Part shown: in pieces, positions 55,243-63,278 of the stretch | Layout: every line of letters starts with the position of its first letter | Position numbering within the stretch: the stretch's first letter is position 1 | DNA from: Longimicrobiales bacterium | GTDB taxonomy: Bacteria; Gemmatimonadota; Gemmatimonadetes; Longimicrobiales; Gaopeijiaceae | NCBI GenBank assembly: GCA_951813395.1 | Contig: OX638356.1 | Span: forward strand, 1,033,340 to 1,097,339 | DNA: 64,000 nucleotides | Reading direction: 5' to 3' | Notes under the pieces: generated by a model | Seen by the model: the letters and a program-made list of their open reading frames with translations, nothing else | Told to the model about the DNA's origin: nothing | Databases searched by the model: none | Made by a program: the position numbers and the translations under genes

Positions 55243-56460
55243 TCACTGGTGCCTCATGGCTTCGACCGGCTGGATCCGTGCCGCTTTCAGGGCGGGGTAG
55301 AGCATGGACAGCAGGACGATCACGAACATTGCGCTCAGCGGACCCACCACGATCGTCGGGCTGACGACGCCCCGCATGACCGGGTCGAGACCGATGCCGG
55401 ACATCGAGATCTGACCGCCGAGCGCCGCCAGGTTGATCCCCACGCGGGTGAAGTACAAGAGGAGGGGGACGGCGAGGATCAATCCTGCCGCGGTGGCCAG
55501 CATGGCCTGAAACAGGCCCTCCCACAGGATCAGTCGCACCACCTTCGTCGGCGAAAGACCGACGGCCTTCAGCAGCCCCAGCTCCTTGATGCGCTCGAAC
55601 ACGGCCATCAGCGTCGCGTTGACGAGGAGGATCGCAATCGCGAGGTAGACGATCATGAAGAGGATGTACATGCTGCCCTCCACCGAGTCCAGCATGGTGG
55701 CCAGCGTCGGGAAGAGTTCGCGCCAGGTCAGGACATCGAGGCCGGGGACCGCCGCCCGGATCTGCGCGGCCGAGGCTTCGAGGGGCTGGTCTGCGGAGTT
55801 GCGCACCACCACCTGGTGTGCTCCGCCCGGGAGCACGAAGAAGTCGAGGAAGGCCTGGCGCACAAGGAAGACGCCGCTCCGGTCCGTCGCCTCGCTGAAC
55901 GGGGCGAGTATCCCTCGTACCCGGTAGAGATCGTTCGCAATGCTTCCGTCGGTGGCCTGACCGAGGAGGACGACCTCATCCTCCAAACCCACGTCCAGCG
56001 TTCTGGCGAGCCTGCCACCGATCACGATCCCGGCAGGGTCGGAAGGGTCGAGCCAGCTGCCCTGTGCGACCCGGTCGTAGACGACGCTCACGCGCGCGTC
56101 CTGGACGGTTTCGACCCCCCGGAGCGAAACGCCCGCGGACGCCTCGCCCGCGGCCGCCAGCCCGCCGGCCAGGAGACGAGCCGACGCGTCGAAGCCCATT
56201 GCGCCGAGGGTGTCCACGAGTTCGGCGGGGGCCCCGATGCGGTCGAAAATCGACGGCTGGGTGCGGTAGTCCGGCGGGTAGACCTGCATGTCGCCGATCT
56301 CGACCTCGACGATCGTGGTCTCCAGGTCGCGCAGGAAACCCTGCACGAACGACGTCCACACGATCAGCGTGAGGAGCGCCAGCGTCATCGCCCCGATGGT
56401 CGTGACCGTTCGCCGGCCGTATCGCCACAGGTTGCGCCAGGCCATCACGGCGAGTTTCAT
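55243..56460 (-). CDS. FtsX-like ABC permease 1
   Basis: 405 residues with the same plan as permease 2: an N-terminal helix (IGAMTLALLTLIVWTSFVQGF), a periplasmic domain, and three C-terminal helices with LMAVFERIKELGLLKAVGLSP. The ATG overlaps the stop of the homocysteine methyltransferase gene (ATGA), tying export machinery to a sulfur-amino-acid enzyme in one transcript. Confidence 0.92.
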   Translation of the reverse strand: MKLAVMAWRNLWRYGRRTVTTIGAMTLALLTLIVWTSFVQGFLRDLETTIVEVEIGDMQVYPPDYRTQPSIFDRIGAPAELVDTLGAMGFDASARLLAGGLAAAGEASAGVSLRGVETVQDARVSVVYDRVAQGSWLDPSDPAGIVIGGRLARTLDVGLEDEVVLLGQATDGSIANDLYRVRGILAPFSEATDRSGVFLVRQAFLDFFVLPGGAHQVVVRNSADQPLEASAAQIRAAVPGLDVLTWRELFPTLATMLDSVEGSMYILFMIVYLAIAILLVNATLMAVFERIKELGLLKAVGLSPTKVVRLILWEGLFQAMLATAAGLILAVPLLLYFTRVGINLAALGGQISMSGIGLDPVMRGVVSPTIVVGPLSAMFVIVLLSMLYPALKAARIQPVEAMRHQ

Positions 56461-57461
56461 GCGGTTGCCTCTCGCGGGCTGTCTGCGTCCCGGACGCCTT
56501 CCGCCATAGTTTGCGACTCGCGCGCTCCGGGTGCAAGCGCGTCCCGCATGGCACGGACGGCTTCCGGTCCGACGCGGCAGCAGCCCCCGACGGCCACCGC
56601 GCCCGCGGCGATCCAGCTGCGGCACGCCCCGGCCCAGTCGGGTTCGTCGTCGGCGATGCCCCAGGTCTTCGTCCCGGCGTCCCAATCGCCGCCACCGTTC
56701 GGGTAGGCCACGACGGGCTTGTCCGTCGCGGCGGCCAGCGCGCGGATGATCCCCGGCAGAAGGCGCGCGGGCGTGCAGTTTACGCCGGTGGCACCGACGC
56801 CCCCGGCCTCGCCGGCCCACGCGGCCACCTCGGCGAGCGGGGTTCCGTCGCTAAGGTGGGCGTCGTCGCGGCAGGTGAAGGTGAACCAGGCCGGCTTGTC
56901 GGTCGCTTCCTCCACGAGCGCCGCCAGCACGCGTGCCTCGGTGAACGAGGGGATCGTCTCGCAGGCGAGCATGTCGGCCGGGCTGCTCGCGAGAAGGCGC
57001 AGGCGGGCGCGGTGGAAGTCGGCGAGCGCGGCCGGGCCCGCCCCGTAGTTGCCGTGGTACTCGGAGCCGTCGGCGAGGAAGGCTCCGTAGGGGCCGATGC
57101 TGGCTGCGACGAGAGGGCGGGGGCGCCGGCGATTCACGGTGCCGGCCCGGAAGCGGTCGCGTGCACGGACCGCCAGATCGACCGCGTCCCGGAAGACGGC
57201 CTCGGCTTCGGAGCGGGTTAGCCCCCGCGCGGCAAGTCCCTCGAAGGTCGCCTGGTAGGTTGCCGTGATCACGCAATCGGCGCCCGCCCGCAGATACGAG
57301 GCGTGCACGGACTCTACCGCGGCGGGGTCTTCGAGCAGGATCCTGGTGGACCAGAGCGGATCGTTCAGATCGTGTCCCGCGCGTTCGAGCTCGCTTGCCA
57401 GCCCGCCGTCCAGGAGCACGAAGCCCTGACTATGCAGGAAAGCGTCGAAGCAGGAAGGCAT
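56457..57461 (-). CDS. mmuM: homocysteine S-methyltransferase
   Basis: 334 residues. The three zinc-binding cysteines of the family are present: Cys229 in GVNCT and Cys294-Cys295 in GGCCR. LLDGGLASELERAG near the N-terminus and the SIGPYGAFLADGSEYHGNYG segment are typical. It transfers methyl from S-methylmethionine or S-adenosylmethionine to homocysteine, giving methionine. It overlaps the transporter gene by 32 bp upstream and permease 1 by four bases downstream. The mmuM name is by family resemblance. Confidence 0.9.
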   Translation of the reverse strand: MPSCFDAFLHSQGFVLLDGGLASELERAGHDLNDPLWSTRILLEDPAAVESVHASYLRAGADCVITATYQATFEGLAARGLTRSEAEAVFRDAVDLAVRARDRFRAGTVNRRRPRPLVAASIGPYGAFLADGSEYHGNYGAGPAALADFHRARLRLLASSPADMLACETIPSFTEARVLAALVEEATDKPAWFTFTCRDDAHLSDGTPLAEVAAWAGEAGGVGATGVNCTPARLLPGIIRALAAATDKPVVAYPNGGGDWDAGTKTWGIADDEPDWAGACRSWIAAGAVAVGGCCRVGPEAVRAMRDALAPGARESQTMAEGVRDADSPREATA

Positions 57462-58854
57462 AGACCACGATGACGGCGGCCGCGCAGCCCAGGAAGAGCG
57501 GCGGGTTGCCGGCTCCCACGCCGAAGCCGCCCAGCAGCACGAGCGCGACCGCGACGGGGATGATGAAGCGGAAGAAGTATCCCCACGCGGCGCTGACCCG
57601 GACTCGTCCGGCGCCCAGGTTGGCCTCGTCCTGGAACCGCTTCCACCCCCACTGCGACAGGACGAAGAGTGACATCAGCAGGCCGCCCGCCGCGAGCACG
57701 TAGTCGCTCGAGACGGTGTCGGCGAAGTCGAAGAAGTTCATGCCGAAGATGTGGATCTCCGACCAGGGGCCCTGCGACAGGATGACCGGGATCCCGACGA
57801 CAAAGGATGCGACCGCGCAAAGGAGCACCGCCTTTCCGCGGGTCATGCGCAGCGAGTCCACGGCCGACGAGACGAGGATCTCGAAGACGGCGACCTGTGA
57901 CGTGAATCCGGCGATGATCATCAGGAAGAAGAAGGCAACGCCGAAGACCACGCCGCCGGGCATCTGCTGGAACAGCGACGTCATCGTCACGAAAAGCAGG
58001 CCTGCGCCCTGGTCCGGATTCATTCCGAAGGCGAACAGGGCGGGGAAGAGGACCAGTCCGGCAACCACCGCGACGCCTGTGTCGAAGGCCACGACCAGGG
58101 CCGCGTTTCCCGGCACGTCGCTCTTCCGCCGGTCCAGGTAGCTGCCCAGCCCGAAGGCCGCGGCCATCCCGATCCCGATCGAGAAGAACGCCTGTCCGAG
58201 CGCGGCAAGGTAGGATGCGGGCGTCAGGGCGGAGAAGTCGGGGGTCAGGTACCAGGCCAGACCGGCGCCGGCCCCGGGGAGCGTCATCGCCCGCACCGCC
58301 AGAGCCACCAGGATCAGGACCAGCAGCGGCATGAGGAACTTGGCGTAGCGCTCGACGCCCTTTGCCACTCCGCGGCTCACCACGAAGGCAATGAGCAGCA
58401 TGACGAGCAGCGCGTAGCCGAGAACCGGCCCGGGATCGGCGATGAACGCGTCGAACGCGGCGCGGGTCTCATCCGGCGACCGGCCCATGCCGCCGCCGCC
58501 CAGGAGCTTGACGAAGTAGGCCGCCATCCAGGCGATGATCATGACGTAGTACGACGTGATCAGCACGGCCGCGGCGATCCCGAACCAGCCGATCAGGTTC
58601 CACGGGCTGGTCTTCGAACCCGTCAGCCGCGGCATTCCCGCGATGGGTGTGAGCTGCACCTTTCGGCCCAGCGTGATCTCGGCCGTCATCAACGGTATGC
58701 CGATGAGGATCGCGAAGGCCACATAGACGAGCAGGAAGGCGCCCCCGCCGTTCTCGCCGGCCAGGTAGGGGAAACGCCAGATGTTCCCGAGGCCCACGGA
58801 GAATCCGGCGGTGGCCAGGATGAAGCCGATTCGGCTCGTCCAGTGTTCGCGCAT
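57430..58854 (-). CDS. sodium-dependent neurotransmitter-symporter family (SNF/NSS) transporter
   Basis: 474 residues with about twelve helices. The NSS sodium-site signature ATAGFSVGLGNIWRFPYLAG lies in helix 1. Bacterial members import amino acids; coupling to homocysteine S-methyltransferase suggests methionine or S-methylmethionine, which is inference. ATG 58854 is chosen because family sequence starts there (MREHWTSRIGF); no Shine-Dalgarno is visible and the 5' region is G/C-tract rich. First gene of the operon. Confidence 0.9.
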   Translation of the reverse strand: MREHWTSRIGFILATAGFSVGLGNIWRFPYLAGENGGGAFLLVYVAFAILIGIPLMTAEITLGRKVQLTPIAGMPRLTGSKTSPWNLIGWFGIAAAVLITSYYVMIIAWMAAYFVKLLGGGGMGRSPDETRAAFDAFIADPGPVLGYALLVMLLIAFVVSRGVAKGVERYAKFLMPLLVLILVALAVRAMTLPGAGAGLAWYLTPDFSALTPASYLAALGQAFFSIGIGMAAAFGLGSYLDRRKSDVPGNAALVVAFDTGVAVVAGLVLFPALFAFGMNPDQGAGLLFVTMTSLFQQMPGGVVFGVAFFFLMIIAGFTSQVAVFEILVSSAVDSLRMTRGKAVLLCAVASFVVGIPVILSQGPWSEIHIFGMNFFDFADTVSSDYVLAAGGLLMSLFVLSQWGWKRFQDEANLGAGRVRVSAAWGYFFRFIIPVAVALVLLGGFGVGAGNPPLFLGCAAAVIVVYAFLLRRFPA

Positions 58855-59281
58855 GGTGTGGTTGGGCGGGGGTGGGGGGTGGCGGTGTGGGCCGGCGGGG
58901 AGGCCGCTCTGCCCGGTGAACATAATAGGGGCGTGGGGTTGCGCCACTGGGTGGAGGGCGTTATCGACAGTGGTGCGGGTGCGCTGGCACCACGCGATCA
59001 AGACACTCAGGGCCAGGGTTGCTGGGAGAGGAGGGAAACATATGTGCCCACCCACCCAGCCACCCACCCACCCACCCTGACCATTGGTTCGAGCCGGTGA
59101 AACATTTCGCCATTGTCATGGTGCCCGTTATAAACAGAGGAGGCGACAGTCGCTTCCTGTCGATTGAAAGAAAGGCCACGGAGATGAGAAAGGTGTCCGC
59201 GATGGCGGAGCAACTCCAGTTGCCATGCGTCAGCAGCTTCGAGAGACGGGGCCGACGAATGAGGCAGGATAAAGTGAAACC
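58855..59281. other. intergenic region between divergent operons
   Basis: These 427 bp separate the minus-strand transporter operon from the plus-strand 59282 cassette. The left end has a G-run block on the plus strand (GGCGGGGGTGGGGGGTGG), and the middle holds the CCCA tandem tract. A TATAAA (59129-59134) lies about 150 bp before the plus-strand genes but has no good -35 at proper spacing. A 33-codon frame (59184-59285) overlapping the next start as ATGA is too short to support as a gene. Confidence 0.5.
59047..59077 (-). repeat. CCCA tandem tract / G-quadruplex motif
   Basis: The plus strand reads CCCA repeated, with one degenerate unit. On the minus strand this gives seven GGG tracts plus one GG, mostly separated by single T, including an uninterrupted (GGGT)3GGG at 59063-59077. 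Single-nucleotide loops give the most stable class of G-quadruplex. It lies about 200 bp upstream of the sodium-dependent transporter start, on that gene's sense strand. Confidence 0.85.
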
Positions 59282-59791
59282 ATGAAGCACCACATCGCAG
59301 CTCTGCGAAAGCATAGGAGCCCTTGGTGGTTTACAGCTGTTCTATTGCTGGCATGCCTCCTGTTCTCAACTAATAGCTTGAGGGAGAGGGCGGGTGTCCG
59401 AGAGTTTCGGTCTCACATTGCCGAAATAGCATCGGAGGGCGGGGGAGTCCTGCTCGTCATGTCGCCAGCGGATTGCATGGCCGCAGCTAACGCCGCCGGT
59501 ATAGTGGCTGCTAGACTTGAAAGTGAGGGCTTCCCTACAAGGGGGCTCGTAATCAGAGACTGGGTGGATAAGGCGGCCTTAAAAGCTGTCTTGGACTCTG
59601 GCAACCACCGATTTCCACATGTCCCCATTGGAGCACGCGGAGCTATTGCGTTTATCGGTCGAGGCGGAACCCCGGTAGCTATTGGGGTCGCCTCGGACGG
59701 GTCGGCTGTGGTTGTAGAGCGCTTCGGCGGTGCCGGGGTGGCAGATGCCACGGCTCTCGGGCAACGACTTCTTCGTGCGGTTGGCGGGTAG
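59282..59791 (+). CDS. membrane-anchored protein, possibly thioredoxin-like fold
   Basis: 169 residues. An N-terminal anchor (WWFTAVLLLACLLFS) is followed by a domain with VLLVMSPADCMAAANA, then a beta-alpha pattern and GAIAFIGRGGTPVAIG. The order resembles TlpA/peroxiredoxin-like folds where a strand ends in a Cys, but only one Cys is present, so redox activity is doubtful. No family was recognised with certainty. The gene starts a run of overlapping or closely spaced genes of lower GC content than the rest of the window. Confidence 0.65.
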   Translation: MKHHIAALRKHRSPWWFTAVLLLACLLFSTNSLRERAGVREFRSHIAEIASEGGGVLLVMSPADCMAAANAAGIVAARLESEGFPTRGLVIRDWVDKAALKAVLDSGNHRFPHVPIGARGAIAFIGRGGTPVAIGVASDGSAVVVERFGGAGVADATALGQRLLRAVGG

Positions 59792-59798
59792 GCAAGTG

Positions 59799-60836
59799 AT
59801 GCGGTGGACGAGAGTGAGAGTTGCGGTGGTGCTGCCAGCTCTATTGGCGTGTGATAGGGAACCGCCCCTTGCGAACTATCCGCCGAAGAACCTCTTTGAA
59901 CGTGGCGCGGGTGAGCGAACGCTTGAGCGCCCCGGGTTCGATACCCTGTGGACCTATGGTCGCGGAGACTCCGTGCTTGCGAGCGCTTTGCAAGTTGAAG
60001 CTTTCCCTGGCGGAGATGCCGCGATCCTCGATGTCCTGGATCAGAAGATTCACCGGATTGGTCCTAGTGGCCTAGTTTGGTCTTGGGGACGGACGGGAGA
60101 GGGTCCTCAAGAGATTCGAAACGTGCGTTCCATGACCATCAACCATCGCGGCGAAGTGGTCCTTGCAGATTCCAAGAACCGACGACTGGTGTGGCTGTCA
60201 TCGACCGGAGAGTGGTTACGTGAGGTGCCGACGGAACTCCCACGGGCTGGGGGGCAGTGGCTGAATGGTGTAGTGGTCGGTATCGTCGCGCTAGAGACTG
60301 GGGACTATGTGCTTGCTCGAGACGGCGCGGAACCTTGGGTTATCGTCTCAGAGGCTGGAGATGTAGTGGGGGTCGTCCCGTCTCCGTGGACCGGGTTCGG
60401 GGAAATGCACTCGCTGCAGACCCATGGTAAGGTGACGGGTGGCAGCGCTGATCGGTGGGTGTTCGGCTTTGCGGTCGGCAACGGGTTTTTCTTGTTCGAG
60501 GGTGGAGAGGCGCGGAGTTCCCATCCTTATGCTGAGCATTTCGACTTCCCACCTGTGGTTGGTTCTGTGTTGCCATCCGGCCATTTCCAGCTTTCTTTCC
60601 CGTACCGCCCGCCGCGCGCGGCACAAGATATGACGATGAGAGCAGACACCCTACTCGTCCTAGTGCGCGACTGGATGCTTGATCGCTATGCCTTGGGTAC
60701 GGGCAGCTACATAGGGACGGTGGTTCTTCCTGGTCCTGCTAGAGGTGTTGCCGTGTCCGGTGATACCTTGTTGGTCATAGATGCCGTGGGGATGTTCCCT
60801 GCGGTTATTGCACTTCAGCAGAAAGAGAAACGATGA
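59799..60836 (+). CDS. six-bladed beta-propeller lipoprotein
   Basis: 345 residues with a lipobox LLAC near residue 17. Propeller-like repeats include FPGGDAAILDVLDQKIHRIG, GEVVLADSKNRRLVWLS and GDTLLVIDAVGMFPAVI, similar to the 6-bladed (BF3164-like) lipoproteins of Bacteroidota and Gemmatimonadota. Function unknown, probably ligand binding. ATG 59799 follows the previous stop by 7 bp; GTG 59796 is an alternative. Its stop overlaps the next gene (ATGA). Confidence 0.75.
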   Translation: MRWTRVRVAVVLPALLACDREPPLANYPPKNLFERGAGERTLERPGFDTLWTYGRGDSVLASALQVEAFPGGDAAILDVLDQKIHRIGPSGLVWSWGRTGEGPQEIRNVRSMTINHRGEVVLADSKNRRLVWLSSTGEWLREVPTELPRAGGQWLNGVVVGIVALETGDYVLARDGAEPWVIVSEAGDVVGVVPSPWTGFGEMHSLQTHGKVTGGSADRWVFGFAVGNGFFLFEGGEARSSHPYAEHFDFPPVVGSVLPSGHFQLSFPYRPPRAAQDMTMRADTLLVLVRDWMLDRYALGTGSYIGTVVLPGPARGVAVSGDTLLVIDAVGMFPAVIALQQKEKR

Positions 60837-61075
60837 AAAAGGCAATGAAAACCTGTCTGCTGGCGCTGTTCGCGCTGGCCGTTCTGACCGTGGCTGTCAC
60901 GGAAGGTGGATCCCAGGGACCGGCTCCGCTTGGCTGCAATGGATCAGACGACCTGTGCAACCACGTGTGCACCTGCGATTGGTCCGGGTCGGGAAACGCC
61001 TGCGTCCCACGCGCAGGGGAGGCCGAGTGCATCGCCCTTTGGGAAGATGGACCACCGCCGCACCCCTCCCCGTGA
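60833..61075 (+). CDS. cysteine-rich secreted microprotein
   Basis: 80 residues. A signal peptide (MKKAMKTCLLALFALAVLTVAV) leads to a mature part of about 55 residues with six cysteines (GCNGSDDLCNHVCTCDW, then NACVP and EAEC), then a Pro/His-rich tail. The spacing suggests two or three disulfides; no known family was recognised. The ATG overlaps the propeller lipoprotein stop, so it is translated with it. It might be a surface partner or a secreted peptide. Confidence 0.65.
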   Translation: MKKAMKTCLLALFALAVLTVAVTEGGSQGPAPLGCNGSDDLCNHVCTCDWSGSGNACVPRAGEAECIALWEDGPPPHPSP

Positions 61076-61465
61076 TGGTTGCCCCAAGCGGAGGCGGGTC
61101 GGGCTACCCGCAACGCCTTCGCCCCAGTCGTCTGGTACGCCCGTCGGCGGTTTCCAACGATGTACGCCAGCCTTGATCGGCAGGTGGGAAACCGAGCACT
61201 TCCGGCTACTCCGACGGTTGAGATCGGGCGTCCAGAGAGCGAAAAATGCTGAGCAAGCAAATGTGCGCCCGTCGAAGCTGCCCTCTCGCGCGGTGGCCCA
61301 AGTGCAATCTGCCGCTCGGCTGGTTGTGCGGCGCGGCAACTTGGGTTTCAGGAGAAAACGCTACATGCTGGCAATTCATACATGGAGATGTCCCGTTGGC
61401 GGGATCGCCAGGTACGAGGTCCTGCTCAGCTGATGATGGTCGTAGTGAAACGGAGAGCTTGCCCA
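61076..61465. other. 390 bp without a convincing gene
   Basis: Nothing well supported was seen. One 75-codon frame (61246-61473) is open, has seven cysteines, and begins MLSKQMCARRSC, but lacks a ribosome site and overlaps the next gene's start. No hairpin with a T-tract was found. Confidence 0.5.
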
Positions 61466-63181
61466 ATGCCTGACTTCACTTCGCGAGAGGGCACCCGTGC
61501 TTCGAAGTCGGCCTTCATGGTGTTGACGCTGGTGGCCACTGGCAGCCTGTTCGCCCCGCAGGGCGTTGCACAGGTCATCAACGGCGTCGTCGTTGACTCG
61601 GCATCGCATGTTCCGGTCCCGGGAGCACTCGTCTCGCTAGTCGATAAGGACGGCCGCGACCTTCAGCGATTCCTGGTCGATGCGGACGGATCGTTCCGAT
61701 TCCTGGTTGCCGGGCCACCAGGCGCCTACAGCGTGCGGGGAGAGCGTATCGGGCTGTCCACCACAACGGTGGGCGCCTTCGATCTGGGGCCGATGGACAC
61801 AGTCACGATCCGGATCGTGCTCGGGCAGCGTCCAATCGCCCTGGCGGGGATCGAGGCTTCGGGAGAAAGGCGTTGTGAGCTGCGCGCCTCCGCCGGCGAG
61901 GCAACCCACAGGGTATGGGAAGGGGCGCGGAAGATGCTGCTGGCGGTTGGCACGGCAGAATCCGCCGGCCGGTACGTCTACGATCTCGAGAGACATGTCC
62001 GGGAGCTTGAACCGCGTTCCCTGAAGATCCGCAGTGAAAGGCGCACGCGTACGCGATCAACGGACGGACGGCCGATCAGGAGCCGTCCCGTGGAACTGCT
62101 CGTCGCCGACGGCTGGGTTGTCGGCGATGGGGGAGGGTACCGCTATTTCGCACCCGACGCGCACACGCTGCTTTCCGATTCGTTCCTCGCCACGCACTGC
62201 CTGCGGCTACGCGCCCGCGACGACTCGCGCCCCGACCTGGTCGGATTGGAGTTTGAGCCCGTTAGCATCCATTCGGGGCGCGCCGACATCGAGGGTGTCC
62301 TTTGGCTGTCGCGCGAGACTGGCGAAGTCCTCTGGCTTGACTTCGGCTACACCGGACTGCCCGGGCTTGCGGCAGAGCATCGAAGCGATCAGATCGGCGG
62401 TCGCGTCGAATTCCTCGGCGTGCCCGACGGCGGATGGATCGTGTCGAAGTGGCATATCAGAATGCCGATGATGATCGAAGAGGTTGACGGGCTCTTCGGG
62501 GGCCGCCGGACGAGTCTGGCCGGAATCCGGGAGGAAGGGGGCCGGGTTCGGCAGGCGCTGCGACGCGGCACGGGACGGGTGGCCTACGCCGAGCGGTCAG
62601 GGACGGTGGCCGGGAAGGTCGCGGGAGGCGCCCCTGGGGACAGAGTAGCCCTCGTGGGCATCGGTATCGACGCGGCGGTTGACGAGAACGGGAGCTTTGC
62701 CATGGCCGGGGTTTCCGAGGGAAGCTATCGACTTGCCTACCTTCGTCCTTCTCTACTGGGGCTGGATCGTGAATACGTCGTGGCGAACGCCACGGTTGTG
62801 GCCGGCGACACTGCGACAGTGCGCTTCGAGGTCCCTTCCCGGCAGCGCGTGCTGGCTGCGGCGTGCCAGGTGGGGGAGTTGAACCCGGCGTTGGGAGTCT
62901 TGCTCGGTGACGTCTCCGATGCGGGCGGTCGCACGCTCGAGGGCATCAAGGTGGTGGCCGAGTGGGTCGAGGTGCGCGACATTGGCGACAGAATGCGTGC
63001 CGAAGCCCGCAGGGAGGAGACCATGACGAATCGCCTCGGCGAGTTCCGCATCTGCGGCATCCGGGCCGATGGTAACACTATTGCCGTGACCGTCGGTACC
63101 GGCGCGGAGCGTGCCACGAGAGAGGTGGTGCTGTCGCCGGAGGGGCCCGTCGGAAGGCTGTCGCTCACGCTCGGAAGGTAG
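61466..63181 (+). CDS. secreted carboxypeptidase-regulatory-like domain protein
   Basis: About 571 residues. A signal peptide (AFMVLTLVATGSLFAPQGVAQ) precedes a carboxypeptidase-D regulatory-like domain (VINGVVVDSASHVPVPGALVSLVD near residue 38), then a long middle region with ERRCELRAS, VWEGARKML and FAPDAHTLLSDSFLATHC, and a second small beta domain near 400. It lacks the TonB-dependent receptor barrel. Function unknown. ATG 61466 is preferred because GGAGAG lies 8 bp upstream; earlier in-frame ATGs at 61433 and 61436 exist. Confidence 0.75.
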   Translation: MPDFTSREGTRASKSAFMVLTLVATGSLFAPQGVAQVINGVVVDSASHVPVPGALVSLVDKDGRDLQRFLVDADGSFRFLVAGPPGAYSVRGERIGLSTTTVGAFDLGPMDTVTIRIVLGQRPIALAGIEASGERRCELRASAGEATHRVWEGARKMLLAVGTAESAGRYVYDLERHVRELEPRSLKIRSERRTRTRSTDGRPIRSRPVELLVADGWVVGDGGGYRYFAPDAHTLLSDSFLATHCLRLRARDDSRPDLVGLEFEPVSIHSGRADIEGVLWLSRETGEVLWLDFGYTGLPGLAAEHRSDQIGGRVEFLGVPDGGWIVSKWHIRMPMMIEEVDGLFGGRRTSLAGIREEGGRVRQALRRGTGRVAYAERSGTVAGKVAGGAPGDRVALVGIGIDAAVDENGSFAMAGVSEGSYRLAYLRPSLLGLDREYVVANATVVAGDTATVRFEVPSRQRVLAAACQVGELNPALGVLLGDVSDAGGRTLEGIKVVAEWVEVRDIGDRMRAEARREETMTNRLGEFRICGIRADGNTIAVTVGTGAERATREVVLSPEGPVGRLSLTLGR

Positions 63182-63278
63182 CTACCCCGGCGCCACCTGC
63201 ACGAGACGCCTCGCAGCCCACCGGTCAGCGCGGCTTTACTCCCGTACATACGGATACAGCGAAGGGTCAGGCGGCACG

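Noticed and set aside
59041-59080. Short CCCA repeats as a possible CRISPR or protein-coding repeat
   Set aside because: Four-base units without spacers are not a CRISPR array, and no supported gene crosses them.
59019-59285. 88-codon frame upstream of 59282 with an ATGA overlap
   Set aside because: Its first half is the CCCA tract, it resembles no family, and a four-base overlap can occur by chance.
61246-61473. 75-codon cysteine-containing frame between the microprotein and the regulatory-like protein
   Set aside because: No ribosome site, no signal peptide, and it overlaps the next gene's start; cysteine pattern differs from the microprotein.
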